A DNA stretch of 64,000 nt from Lachnospira eligens (GTDB lineage: Bacteria; Bacillota; Clostridia; Lachnospirales; Lachnospiraceae), in NCBI RefSeq assembly GCF_009680455.1, contig NZ_WKRD01000002.1, positions 1-64,000 on the forward strand. The letters are read 5' to 3'. This document shows positions 35,856 through 45,145 of this stretch, piece after piece. The first letter of the stretch is position 1. Each line of letters opens with the position of its first letter. The translations under genes and the position numbers were made by a program. Below the pieces are notes generated by a model. The model searched no databases. It worked only from the letters and a program-made list of their open reading frames with translations, and was not told where the DNA came from.

Positions 35856-36656
35856 TTAGCTGTTAATTGAATTATACACCTTAATCTCAACTCTTCTGTT
35901 CTGAGCTCTTCCTTCTGGAGTATCATTAGTTGCAATAGGCACTGCATCTCCTCTTCCGGATGAACTCATTGTCTGATCTGAAAAGCCTTTCTCAGACACA
36001 AAGAAATCAAACACACTGTATGCCCTGTAAAGAGAAAGCATCATATTATTAGGAAACAGTGATGTATTGATAGGAACACTATCAGTGTGACCTTCTATGG
36101 TAATAACATTATCATCATATTCAATAAGTGCATCAGCAACCTTGTCAAGAAGACTGCGTGCCTCTGATGTAAGCTCCGACTTTCCCGAATTAAACAGAAT
36201 TCCACCACTTACATTAAGCATTACATATTTACTATAAGCAGTAACATCAACATAATCTGCAACTCCACTGGCTGTAAGTTTATCAACAATCTCCTCAGCC
36301 ATATTTTCAGACTGCTCAAGACCTTCTTTTTCAATCTCTTCATAAGCATTCTGTACATCCTGTGACATATCGCCATCATTGTTAAGGCCCATATTGTTAT
36401 AGTAATTGCTCAATTCATTCAGCTGACTCGCCCCACTGCTTACAAGAATTCCTTCCTTTGACAGTGCAGAACCGCCTTGAGGAAGTACACTAAAGCTTGA
36501 TGAAAGTGAAGCTGCAATCTCTTCAAACTTCTGAGAATCAATATTAGACATAGCAAACATCAAAACGAAAAAGCACAGCAGAAGATTCATAAGATCTGAA
36601 AACGTATCTTTCCAAAGTGCCGCTGGTGGTACATTCTCTGTACGCTGTTTAGCCAT
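35856..36656 (-). CDS. motB: Flagellar stator protein MotB
   Basis: 266 residues. The single membrane helix contains the proton-binding aspartate D21 (WKDTFSDLMNLLLCFFVLMF). A periplasmic plug/linker follows and the C-terminal OmpA-like peptidoglycan-binding domain has ITIEGHTDSVPI and the NRRVEIKV end. Conserved Asp with a non-polar tail suggests a proton motor (MotB) rather than sodium, though ion choice cannot be read with certainty. Confidence 0.95.
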   Translation of the reverse strand: MAKQRTENVPPAALWKDTFSDLMNLLLCFFVLMFAMSNIDSQKFEEIAASLSSSFSVLPQGGSALSKEGILVSSGASQLNELSNYYNNMGLNNDGDMSQDVQNAYEEIEKEGLEQSENMAEEIVDKLTASGVADYVDVTAYSKYVMLNVSGGILFNSGKSELTSEARSLLDKVADALIEYDDNVITIEGHTDSVPINTSLFPNNMMLSLYRAYSVFDFFVSEKGFSDQTMSSSGRGDAVPIATNDTPEGRAQNRRVEIKVYNSINS

Positions 36657-37459
36657 CAGCCTTCACCTCCTCCTTGTTCAGATAATGCTGTTCTGGCAGA
36701 TGGTGAAAGGAAAGACTTAAGCTTTTCTTCAATAACTCTTGGGTTCTCTCCTGCCTGAATAGAAAGAAGACCTTCAATAATAATCTCTCTAAGCTGATAT
36801 TCATCATTATTCTGAAGCTTGAGCTTATTAGATATAGGAACACATATCCAGTTAGCAATCAAAGAACCATAAAGTGTAGTAAGAAGTGCTACAGCCATAT
36901 TAGGTCCGATAGATGCTGTATCAGATAAGTTCTTTAACATATTAACAAGTCCGAGAAGAGTACCAATCATTCCCCATGCAGGAGCAAGAGCTGCCCAATT
37001 ATCAAAAAAGCCAATTGTACTCTTATGTCTTGTATCAAGATTAACCAGTTCTGTTTCAAGAATGCCTCTCACAAGCTCCGGCTCAGTACCATCAACAATG
37101 AGAAGAATACCCTTCTTCATAAACTCATCATCAAGTCCCTGTGCCACTTCTTCAAGTGCAAGAAGGCCTTCTTTTCTGGCTGTGTTAGAAAGCTCAATAA
37201 TCTTAGAAATAACCTGTCCATTATCAAGCTTAGGATCTTTCATAGCAATGCCAAATCCCTTAAGATGTCCTAAGAATGTCTTAAATGTATAAGATGTGAG
37301 CATACCAGCCATTGAACCACCAATAGTAACGGCGATTGACGGTATGTCAACAAATGTGTCCATAATTCCCTTTAGTGTAGGATTAGTCGTACTTGTTATA
37401 ATTCCGATAACGACCATGACAAACCCAATAATAATTCCCAACAGTGTAGCTAAATCCAT
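36656..37459 (-). CDS. motA: Flagellar stator protein MotA
   Basis: 267 residues from the ATG at 37459 (AGGGG five bases upstream). Four membrane helices, with a cytoplasmic loop between helices 2 and 3 and the family motif APAWGMIGTLLGLVNML before helix 3. It overlaps motB by one base (TGATG). Confidence 0.96.
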   Translation of the reverse strand: MDLATLLGIIIGFVMVVIGIITSTTNPTLKGIMDTFVDIPSIAVTIGGSMAGMLTSYTFKTFLGHLKGFGIAMKDPKLDNGQVISKIIELSNTARKEGLLALEEVAQGLDDEFMKKGILLIVDGTEPELVRGILETELVNLDTRHKSTIGFFDNWAALAPAWGMIGTLLGLVNMLKNLSDTASIGPNMAVALLTTLYGSLIANWICVPISNKLKLQNNDEYQLREIIIEGLLSIQAGENPRVIEEKLKSFLSPSARTALSEQGGGEG

Positions 37460-37498
37460 AATTGCCCCTTCCAAGTCTCTAGTATTCTATATATATTA

Positions 37499-37711
37499 TC
37501 ACTTAGTATCTGTACCAGACGCATACAGATTACCAATTATATTTCTCTTATAAGTAATAACCTTGCTATATACCTCTTCTACGCTTTCCTTGACAACGTA
37601 TTTATGTCCTGTTGTCAGGGTTATAACAGTATCAGGTGTTTCCTCCATAACTTCAATCAGTTCTGCGTTAAGCACAAAGCTTTTTCCATTAAACCGTGTT
37701 ACATCAATCAT
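37499..37711 (-). CDS. flbD: FlbD family flagellar protein
   Basis: 70 residues starting at the ATG 37711 (GGAGG four bases upstream), MIDVTRFNGKSFVLNAELIE, the typical beginning of the small FlbD family found between flgE and motA in Firmicutes. Its role is unknown; the C-terminus KRNIIGNLYASGTD is short and polar. A strong hairpin precedes it. Confidence 0.92.
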   Translation of the reverse strand: MIDVTRFNGKSFVLNAELIEVMEETPDTVITLTTGHKYVVKESVEEVYSKVITYKRNIIGNLYASGTDTK

Positions 37712-37776
37712 AATTCCTCCCGATACCACATAAGGTATAGTACCTCTATTAAAATCAACTATATATATTAAAACAC

Positions 37777-37821
37777 TTATGGCGAATTATTGCAAGGAAT
37801 ACTTGTAATAATTCGCCATAA
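37777..37821 (-). repeat. Long hairpin between flgE and flbD
   Basis: TTATGGCGAATTATTGCAAG (37777-37796) and its near complement (37802-37821) form a 20-bp stem with a 5-base loop; the only irregularity is one G-T pair in the plus strand (an A-C mismatch in the minus-strand RNA). 15 outer base pairs are perfect. It lies 17 bases after the flgE stop and is followed on the minus strand by a weak T-rich stretch. It could be a processing or partial termination site, or a palindromic repeat unit. Confidence 0.8.
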
Positions 37822-37838
37822 ATATCTTTTCATGTCAA

Positions 37839-39164
37839 TTATCTCTTAAGATTAATAAGTTCTTCAAGTAATGTATCTGATACAGTAATAATTCTCGAAT
37901 TAGCCTGATATCCTCTCTGAGTTGTAATCAGATTCGTAAATTCTGAAGAGAGATCCACATTAGACATCTCAAGTACTCCTGATGAAATACTTCCATCACC
38001 TTCTGTAACATCCTGACCAATTCCATCAAAAGTTCCAGAATTAAGTGTTGCTGAATAAAGATTATCGCCTTCTTTCTGAAGACCTTCAGGGTTGGAGAAA
38101 GAAGCAACTGCTATCTGTCCAATATTCTTAGTAACACCATTGCTATAGCTTGCCACAATATATCCTGATGAATCAACACCAACCGATGTCATCTTACCTA
38201 CTGCCTTGCCTTTTCCAAGTCCATTAATGCCAAGCTCTGAATTAAGATTAGTCTTTTCTGAAAACATTGTAATTCCAGATGCATCCATCGTAAGTACAGG
38301 ACTTGTCTCACTTTCACCGATAACTCTCAAATCAACGCCTTCAATAGCATCTGATGCAGTCCCGTTATTAGAAAATGTAAGCTTAATATCTGAATTTGAT
38401 GCATCGGCAAGACCTGTAAGTGTATTAAATGATAATGGTGCTGACGCAGTAAATGTAAGGTCTGTCGGCTTACCATTCTTTGAAACCGAAACAGGCTCAA
38501 TTGTATACTGTGTATTATCTCCCTGAACGCCTGCATACACAAGATTAACTGTTGCCTGATAAGAATTACCAAGGCTGTCATAAAAATTAATAGTTGTAGT
38601 ACTTGTATCCTTAGAACCTGCATTAAGGTTACCTGTTACCGTAACAGATGAAGTTCTTTCTGGTGAAGTATATGCAACATCCGGACTGTTAACATACAGC
38701 TTTGATACAAGGTCTCTTTTTGCATTACCAGATTCATCAACCTGCCAGCCCATTACATTAGCGCCACCTGTTGTTACAAGAGCACCTGACTCATCAACCT
38801 TAAAATTACCAGCTCTTGTGAAGAATGTATTACCCGCACTGTTAACTATAAAGAAAGAACTTCCACCAATCTTTAAGTCAAATGCATTATCCGTTCTCTC
38901 AGAACCACCTTCTGAAGAAATTGCTGTGGAGATAGAACCAACAGATGATCCAAGACCAATCTGCATAGCATTAGTTCCTCCCTTTCCTGTTTCTGCATTA
39001 GGTCCTGACGCAATCTGAGTTGTCTGATAAAAAACTTCTGAAAAAGTCATAGACTGTGACTTATATGCCACAGTATTAACATTGGCAATATTATTACCAA
39101 TAACGTCCATTCTTGTCTGATGTGCCTTAAGACCTGACACAGCAGAATACATTGATCTCATCAT
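37839..39164 (-). CDS. flgE: Flagellar hook protein FlgE
   Basis: 441 residues from the ATG at 39164 (GGAGG ten bases upstream; an upstream start at 39197 has no ribosome binding site). The N-terminal rod/hook motif MYSAVSGLKAHQTRMDVIGNNIANVNT and C-terminal VDLSSEFTNLITTQRGYQAN (pattern parts) are conserved, while the middle is a variable surface domain. The long hairpin follows immediately. Confidence 0.96.
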   Translation of the reverse strand: MMRSMYSAVSGLKAHQTRMDVIGNNIANVNTVAYKSQSMTFSEVFYQTTQIASGPNAETGKGGTNAMQIGLGSSVGSISTAISSEGGSERTDNAFDLKIGGSSFFIVNSAGNTFFTRAGNFKVDESGALVTTGGANVMGWQVDESGNAKRDLVSKLYVNSPDVAYTSPERTSSVTVTGNLNAGSKDTSTTTINFYDSLGNSYQATVNLVYAGVQGDNTQYTIEPVSVSKNGKPTDLTFTASAPLSFNTLTGLADASNSDIKLTFSNNGTASDAIEGVDLRVIGESETSPVLTMDASGITMFSEKTNLNSELGINGLGKGKAVGKMTSVGVDSSGYIVASYSNGVTKNIGQIAVASFSNPEGLQKEGDNLYSATLNSGTFDGIGQDVTEGDGSISSGVLEMSNVDLSSEFTNLITTQRGYQANSRIITVSDTLLEELINLKR

Positions 39165-39203
39165 AATATTTGTTCCTCCATAAATATGTAAAGACATATA
39201 TCT

Positions 39204-39248
39204 GATGCATTCATCAATAAAGCATCGTCCCTTCTGGCATTCAGGGAC
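39204..39248 (-). promoter_or_regulatory. Two adjacent hairpins in the flgE leader
   Basis: On the minus strand GTCCCT/AGGGAC (39227-39232 with 39243-39248) and GATGC/GCATC (39204-39208 with 39222-39226) form two small neighbouring stems between the preceding gene and the flgE ribosome binding site. The layout looks like a structured leader, but no known riboswitch is recognised. Confidence 0.35.
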
Positions 39249-39269
39249 ATTCGCCTCCTTGCGGTCCAG

Positions 39270-39701
39270 CTAAATAATTACTGCTCCATCAATATTAGTA
39301 TAGATATTGTCTTCATTGTTATTCTGATCCATCGCCGTAATCACTGTTCTGTTTCTTGTATTAACTATAAAAGACAGATCATCAACTATAACGAGCGATT
39401 CTTTGATTCCTTTCAAAATTGCTTTTTCGGTTCCTTCCTCAAGCCTTGTCATCTGTTCGTCTGATAACCGGATATCTCTCTGTTCAAGCCTTTCACCAGC
39501 ATGTTTAGAGAACTTCAACCCTTTTGACGATTTAATATCGCTGTCGGAAATAACCTCTTCAATCGAACGCTTCTGATTATATATATCAGCAAATGTTTTG
39601 CCATTATACATTTTATCAACATTATCAGAATTCTTCTTTCCTATAATGTCCGTCATCTTTTCGATAGAAGCAATATTATTACCTATCATATTATTCATCA
39701 T
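39270..39701 (-). CDS. Flagellar operon protein (TIGR02530/YlxG type)
   Basis: 143 residues, starting at the ATG 39701 (GGGGAG eight bases upstream, overlapping the flgD stop; an in-frame GTG at 39710 is less likely). The conserved KFSKHAGERLEQRDIRLS motif and the VIVDDLSFIVNTRNRTVITAMD end match the small family found between flgD and flgE. Its function is not well known; hook-related. Confidence 0.85.
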   Translation of the reverse strand: MMNNMIGNNIASIEKMTDIIGKKNSDNVDKMYNGKTFADIYNQKRSIEEVISDSDIKSSKGLKFSKHAGERLEQRDIRLSDEQMTRLEEGTEKAILKGIKESLVIVDDLSFIVNTRNRTVITAMDQNNNEDNIYTNIDGAVII

Positions 39702-39706
39702 AACGG

Positions 39707-40225
39707 TCACTCCCCAGGTTTTGTATCCTCTGTCTTAGTATCTGTTGTAGAACCATTTCCTTTCCATTTGTCAAAATAGTCCTTATCCATTACAGTATCA
39801 AGATCTGCAATATCATAAAGCTTTCCACCAATTCCAAGATAAACAGTTCCATTTATTGTTTCCCAATAATCAACAGTTCCGCCTATATAACCATTGCTGT
39901 TCTGTGTTGTAGTCATTATAACCTGCTTACCAACAAGGTTAGATGCCATATCCTGTAATGTATTATCATTCATTTCTTTAGTAGCTTCAACCTGTGTAAA
40001 TGTAGCAAGCTGTGCCATATAATCCGAATTATCTGTAGGTTCTAGCGGATCCTGGTTCTGCATCTCAGCTACCATAAGCTGTAAAAACTGTTCAACATCA
40101 AGCGTTGTCTTATTAGTAGTACTCTTATTCTTTCCTGTTGAACTTAAGTTGCTGTTAACATCGTCCTTTGTACTTAATGAACCATCATTCTTCACATAAG
40201 ACCATGCACCTATCGTACTAGCCAT
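39707..40225 (-). CDS. flgD: Flagellar hook capping protein FlgD
   Basis: 172 residues. Conserved motif DVEQFLQLMVAEMQNQDPLEPTDNSDY (visible as FLQLMVAEMQNQDPLEP) near residue 42, and a C-terminal short beta domain. FlgD caps the growing hook so FlgE can add. Length is at the short end of the family, lacking the long C-terminal domain of some homologues. Confidence 0.94.
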   Translation of the reverse strand: MASTIGAWSYVKNDGSLSTKDDVNSNLSSTGKNKSTTNKTTLDVEQFLQLMVAEMQNQDPLEPTDNSDYMAQLATFTQVEATKEMNDNTLQDMASNLVGKQVIMTTTQNSNGYIGGTVDYWETINGTVYLGIGGKLYDIADLDTVMDKDYFDKWKGNGSTTDTKTEDTKPGE

Positions 40226-40250
40226 ATATTATCTCCTTTCTCATCTTATT

Positions 40251-41594
40251 CTATGCTGAATATTCAACACTACTGTCGCCATTAACAATAGCATCTTTTG
40301 CCCTGATTTCTTCATCAGTCATATCAGATTCTTCCAGTTCTTCAAGACTGCTAAGGTCAAGCTTTCTATGAGTCTTCTTTTCCTGACCAGCCTGTTCTGA
40401 ATTATTACCTTCGAGATTCTGCTGTGATTCAAAGCCATGACTCTGTACAGTAATCTCTACAGATTCAACCTTCACACCCTGATTGTTAAAATGTTCTTTC
40501 AAAGCTGTCATCTGATTTTCAAGAGCAGCTTTTACCTGTTCATTCTGTGCTGTAAGCTGTGCTGTAATTACTCCCTGTCTTGCTGTGACAGCTATATGTA
40601 CTTTTCCAAGATTCTCAGGATTAAGCATAATTTCAATACTTGAAAGCTGCTGTCCTGTTGTAACCTTAATCTGTTCTACAACCTGTCTTACAATATCAGC
40701 TTCATTAACATTAGAAACTTCATCAATAATCTCGCTGAAAGCATTCTGGATATTCTGTGCCATATTCCCGGTAAAGTTTTCATTTTCCACAGATGCTTTA
40801 TCAGACATATGAGTCTGCTGCTTATCATCCGCATTATTGTCATTATCAGCCTGTACTTTAGTCTTCTGTGCAATTACATTGCTTAACTCATACTGTGATG
40901 TTGCTTCCGGCCGTTCTTCTGGCTGTGCATCTTCTTTTACCACAGACTGTTTAACAGACTGTTTAACATCATCCTTCGCAGAAACAAGCATTTCTTTAAT
41001 TGAATCAATGTCCATATTATACACATCTTCCAGATTATCTGTCACAGACTTTGCATATTCCAGTATATCATTGAGCATAGATACTGAATCTGCATCTGTC
41101 AAAAACTCAAGTGAATCAGTGTTTCCGCTAAGAGCAACTACAAGATCCGTAAGCTTCTGCATGTCAAGCAAATCCTCTGCTATAATTCCAAGCTGCTCCA
41201 TAGCACTCTCTATATCTTCATCAGATACATTCATTGTTTTCTTAATCTTTTCTTTAATGTCCGACACTGCATTCTGCACATCCTGAGTCATTTTGTTACT
41301 GTTTTCTTTAACCGCATTATCTGTTTTTACATTTTTTACAGTTGAATTAGTGGTAACAATATCTGCATTCTTGTTAGAGTTATTAGCACCCATGCTTACA
41401 AGTGAATCTGATGGAGCTGCTAAATATGTATTAGTCTGCTTTGATGAATTCCCAGTCACATCGTTTCTTACAGAACTATTCATTATCCTTGCAAAATCAA
41501 CATTCCCGGAATTATCCTGACCAGACTGGCTTCCAACACTTCCTGCCACCTTAGTAACCGGCTGAACCATTCCTGTAACAGCTGAACTTACCAT
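40251..41594 (-). CDS. fliK: Flagellar hook-length control protein FliK
   Basis: 447 residues. Low-complexity N-terminal half rich in S, N, D and K, acidic helical middle, and the C-terminal hook-length domain with LSSIEIMLNPENLGKVHIAV and QVKAALENQMTALKEHF. FliK measures the hook and flips FlhB specificity. The variable N-terminal region is expected for this family. Confidence 0.94.
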   Translation of the reverse strand: MVSSAVTGMVQPVTKVAGSVGSQSGQDNSGNVDFARIMNSSVRNDVTGNSSKQTNTYLAAPSDSLVSMGANNSNKNADIVTTNSTVKNVKTDNAVKENSNKMTQDVQNAVSDIKEKIKKTMNVSDEDIESAMEQLGIIAEDLLDMQKLTDLVVALSGNTDSLEFLTDADSVSMLNDILEYAKSVTDNLEDVYNMDIDSIKEMLVSAKDDVKQSVKQSVVKEDAQPEERPEATSQYELSNVIAQKTKVQADNDNNADDKQQTHMSDKASVENENFTGNMAQNIQNAFSEIIDEVSNVNEADIVRQVVEQIKVTTGQQLSSIEIMLNPENLGKVHIAVTARQGVITAQLTAQNEQVKAALENQMTALKEHFNNQGVKVESVEITVQSHGFESQQNLEGNNSEQAGQEKKTHRKLDLSSLEELEESDMTDEEIRAKDAIVNGDSSVEYSA

Positions 41595-41672
41595 ATTATC
41601 CTCCTCCTTTCTTCATATTAGAATCAGGATAGACCTAATCCATATTATATATCGGTAGTCTGTGCTACAGAC

Positions 41673-42431
41673 TTAACCTTTAGCTGGATACATAATAACT
41701 GTAAGTTTTGCAGCATATACAGGATCCATCTCTGCAAGAATTGCTGCTCTCTGTTTAGACGTCATGCAAAGAAGTATATCAGAAACAAGATCTGTATCTC
41801 CAGTCATCTCTTCAAGAATAGCTGCCGCATTTTTCGCATCCATCTTAGAATATGTTTCTGCCCAGTCCTTAACCTGCTGTGAGTACTGTAAATCCTTTAC
41901 AACCTGTTCGTAAAGCTTTGCTGCATTTTCTGAATCAATACTTTCATACCACGATTTGTATTCACTTATATCTGGAGCATTATCTGTATATACAACATCT
42001 GTATCGAACTTATCTTTAAGTTCCTGATAATGCTGTGCATTCTCTTCAAACACTTTGAGTCTGGCAATCTCAGCCTGAAGCTCAGCAATTGTCTGGGCTG
42101 ATGCATTCCCATTATTATTGTTCTCATCAAGCTGTGCTTCAAGTTCTTTAATTCTGTCAACTGCTTCAGAAAGGCTCTTGTACTTTCCCCCTGTTTCTTC
42201 CTGAATTTCTTCATCTGTAGCTGCTGGAAGAATCTTATTCACTACCGGAACATTTTTAAGATATGGCCGTAAACTACTTCCAATACCGCCGACATTCATC
42301 TTAATAAGAAGTGCAAATATAACAAGCCATATTACAATAATAAGCATTGCAACCAGTATGCTTACCAGCTTTCCACTCTTTCCTGATTCATCATCAAGTT
42401 CATCAATATTAACATCTTTTTTCTTAGCCAT
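41673..42431 (-). CDS. MotE-like (MgtE intracellular N-domain) flagellar protein
   Basis: 252 residues. A membrane helix at about 21-43 (LVSILVAMLIIVIWLVIFAL), a coiled coil (about 85-140), and a C-terminal domain MDAKNAAAILEEMTGDTD...MTSKQRAAILAEMDP that matches the MgtE N-domain-like fold seen in MotE (YlxF). MotE helps FliK-linked hook assembly and motor function in relatives. It lies between fliJ and fliK, the usual place. Confidence 0.85.
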   Translation of the reverse strand: MAKKKDVNIDELDDESGKSGKLVSILVAMLIIVIWLVIFALLIKMNVGGIGSSLRPYLKNVPVVNKILPAATDEEIQEETGGKYKSLSEAVDRIKELEAQLDENNNNGNASAQTIAELQAEIARLKVFEENAQHYQELKDKFDTDVVYTDNAPDISEYKSWYESIDSENAAKLYEQVVKDLQYSQQVKDWAETYSKMDAKNAAAILEEMTGDTDLVSDILLCMTSKQRAAILAEMDPVYAAKLTVIMYPAKG

Positions 42432-42454
42432 ATCAATCTTTCTCCCAAAAACAA

Positions 42455-42901
42455 TTACTCATCTTTGTTATTATATTTAAAGCTCACCGTTTCATCTATC
42501 TCTTTCATTTCCTGAGCATTAATATCAAGTTTAAACTGTTCAAATGCTTTCTCTTTCAGTTTTTCATGAATTTTCCTGTCCTGCACTGCCTCAGTCAGTT
42601 TCTTCATTGCATTATCAACATTGCGCTGTGCAATCCTTATTCTGACCGCCTGCTGTGTCATCTGGTTCTTGATAATATCAATTGCCTCATTACATCTGCG
42701 CATTTCCATAATATCAAGTCTTTCTGATGCAGAGCTTCTCGCAAGATTTTCATATGAATCAAGCCTTTTTCCGAGTCTTTTCATAGTTTCCTCTTCAATG
42801 AAAAGCCTGTTATTCATCTCAGCATATTCAGTTTTAGCCTGTGTTTCCAGGCGTTCTTTAATATCAAGAACATTCTGCATGCTGTATAAAAATTTTGCCA
42901 T
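42455..42901 (-). CDS. fliJ: Flagellar export protein FliJ
   Basis: 148 residues, almost entirely coiled coil with heptads (AKFLYSMQNVLDIKERLETQA at the start). FliJ stirs the FliI ATPase and binds FlhA. It follows fliI by 11 bases. Confidence 0.92.
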   Translation of the reverse strand: MAKFLYSMQNVLDIKERLETQAKTEYAEMNNRLFIEEETMKRLGKRLDSYENLARSSASERLDIMEMRRCNEAIDIIKNQMTQQAVRIRIAQRNVDNAMKKLTEAVQDRKIHEKLKEKAFEQFKLDINAQEMKEIDETVSFKYNNKDE

Positions 42902-42912
42902 TCATGCCTCCA

Positions 42913-44262
42913 CTATTTCTTTAACTGAAGTGAGCCATTTTCAAATGCTTCATAATCCGCAAATATATCTGACAGTTGTGTGACTTCATCTTCAAAATCA
43001 AACTTTTCATCCGTCTGCTGCATAAGGAACTTATTAACTGCATCAATCTTATATATAGCATAATCAATATTACGGTTAGAGCCGCTCTTATACGCACCAA
43101 TATTAATAAGATCTTCTGCTTCATTATAAGTCGCCATTACATTTTTCATTCTGCCAGCCATCTGTTTATGCTTCTTGTCTACAATCTGACTCATACATCT
43201 TGATATGCTCTGTAAAACATCAATTGCAGGATAATGATTTTTCTGTCCTAACTTTCTTGACAACACAATATGTCCATCAAGAATACTTCGTGCAGTATCT
43301 GTTATAGGTTCATTAAAATCATCACCATCAACCAAAACAGTATACAACCCTGTAATAGAACCTTTGTCCGACATCCCCGCCCTCTCAAGAAGCTTTGGCA
43401 TTTCACTGTATACACTCGGTGGATAGCCTCTTGTCACTGGCGGTTCACCTGACGCAAGTCCAATCTCCCGCTGTGCCATAGAAAAACGTGTGAGTGAATC
43501 CATCATAAGAAGCACATCCTTGCCCTGATCCCTGAAATATTCTGCTATTGCTGTTGCAGTCTTCGCAGCCTTATTTCGTATGAGAGCAGGCTTATCCGAT
43601 GTTGCAACAACAAGGACACTTCGTGCCATACCTTCCGGGCCTAAATCCCGCTCAACGAATTCTCTTACTTCCCTGCCTCGCTCTCCTATAAGAGCAATAA
43701 CATTAATATCGGCTTTAGTATTTCTTGCAAACATACCAAGAAGTGTACTTTTTCCTACGCCACTTCCGGCAAATATGCCTATTCGCTGTCCCTTGCCAAC
43801 AGTAAGTAATCCGTCTACAGCCTTTACGCCAAGAGGAAGCACCTTGCTTATTATCTCCCTGTCCATAGGATCTGGCGGTGCTGCCTCAACCGGATATTCA
43901 TCTGTATATTCTAATTCAGAACCATCCGTAGGATTCCCAAGTCCATCAAGTGTATGTCCTAGTATGCCATCACCAACCTTTACCGACAAAGGTCGTTCCA
44001 TATTCTCAACAACACTTCCCGGACCTATCCCATCCACAACATCATATGGCATAAGAAGCACATTTGAATCATTAAATCCAACTACCTCTGCATATAATTC
44101 CTGACTGTTATCCGCAGAATAAATTCTGCACAAATCATTAAGCTTGGCATCCGGTCCTACCGATTCAATAGTAAGACCAACAATCTTAGTCACTTTCCCA
44201 AGTTTCTTATAGAAGGATTTTTCTGTCAGCGATAAATATTTGTTTTTATTAATTGATGACAT
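42913..44262 (-). CDS. fliI: Flagellum-specific ATPase FliI
   Basis: 449 residues from the ATG at 44262 (GGAGG five bases upstream, excluding an upstream in-frame start at 44298). F1-ATPase-like core with Walker A IFAGSGVGKSTLLGM, Walker B LLMMDSLTRFSMAQ and GERGREVREF. Drives export with FliH and FliJ. Confidence 0.97.
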   Translation of the reverse strand: MSSINKNKYLSLTEKSFYKKLGKVTKIVGLTIESVGPDAKLNDLCRIYSADNSQELYAEVVGFNDSNVLLMPYDVVDGIGPGSVVENMERPLSVKVGDGILGHTLDGLGNPTDGSELEYTDEYPVEAAPPDPMDREIISKVLPLGVKAVDGLLTVGKGQRIGIFAGSGVGKSTLLGMFARNTKADINVIALIGERGREVREFVERDLGPEGMARSVLVVATSDKPALIRNKAAKTATAIAEYFRDQGKDVLLMMDSLTRFSMAQREIGLASGEPPVTRGYPPSVYSEMPKLLERAGMSDKGSITGLYTVLVDGDDFNEPITDTARSILDGHIVLSRKLGQKNHYPAIDVLQSISRCMSQIVDKKHKQMAGRMKNVMATYNEAEDLINIGAYKSGSNRNIDYAIYKIDAVNKFLMQQTDEKFDFEDEVTQLSDIFADYEAFENGSLQLKK

Positions 44263-44308
44263 ATCATCCTCCTTAACAATACAATTAGTTCTGATCATAC
44301 TTGTAACA

Positions 44309-45145
44309 TCAGCCTGTGCAGCTTAAAAGTTTAATATTATTAATAAGCTTATTAAGTTCAATATCAAGGCTACAGTTAAATATACCTGTATTCGTCTCTA
44401 TCATGCACTGATTCCGTTCAAGCGTAACATCTTCCACAATATCTATATTGACCTCTCTTGACATTGCACAATATATCTTGCCCTGATTATTAATAAGAAA
44501 ACTATAATCATCAGGCGATACTTTTATAACAAAATCTCTGCTTGCATCTGCGTTATGCATGACATCGTTAATGAGATGCAGGATAATATCATGATTATCC
44601 TCCGTTACAACACCTGTGACTTTTCTGAATACATCTGTAATAACTTCCACAAGTTCAGGTTCTATAGAGTCCTTTAGCTCGTTATATTCATTTTCAAGTT
44701 CTGATTTTTTCTTATTGTACTCCGTCTCAAGCTCCTGCTGCTTCTTTTCAATTTCCGCATCTGCCTTAGAACAGCCTTCATAATAGCCATTCTGTTTGGC
44801 TTCTTCAAATGCAGTATCAGCATTTCTATTTGCTTCTGAAACAATCTGTTCAGCCTGAAGTCTGGCATCTTCTATAATTCTTGCTGCTTCAGCATTAGCA
44901 TTTTCCAATGCAGCCGCAGACTGGTCAGAATCAGCTCCGCTATCCTGTATTAGTTCTTCCGAACTATCATCTGATATAAGTTCTTCAACAACGTCCGCAT
45001 TGAGTCCGCTAACAAATCCATCTGTATCAACTGCTGCATGTTTAGACTCCATGATTGCCTCTAGCTTTTTCTTAATCAGATCATTATAATCAATTACTCT
45101 TTCGTCCTTATTCACCGTGTATACACGTTTTAACAGATTAGACAA
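44309..45145 (-). CDS. fliH: Flagellar assembly protein FliH
   Basis: 278 residues. The middle is a long Ala/Glu-rich coiled coil (about 80-150, with QAEQIVSEANRNADTAFEEA), the C-terminus the FliH ATPase-binding domain (YDDYSFLINNQGKIYCAM region as seen, VSPDDYSFLINNQ). It inhibits and positions FliI. Its start overlaps the fliG end by eight bases. Confidence 0.9.
   Translation of the reverse strand: MSNLLKRVYTVNKDERVIDYNDLIKKKLEAIMESKHAAVDTDGFVSGLNADVVEELISDDSSEELIQDSGADSDQSAAALENANAEAARIIEDARLQAEQIVSEANRNADTAFEEAKQNGYYEGCSKADAEIEKKQQELETEYNKKKSELENEYNELKDSIEPELVEVITDVFRKVTGVVTEDNHDIILHLINDVMHNADASRDFVIKVSPDDYSFLINNQGKIYCAMSREVNIDIVEDVTLERNQCMIETNTGIFNCSLDIELNKLINNIKLLSCTG

Noticed and set aside
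39198..39269. Possible c-di-GMP riboswitch before flgE (GGGACG word)
   Set aside because: The second conserved arm and tetraloop-type elements of the class are missing; only small hairpins remain.
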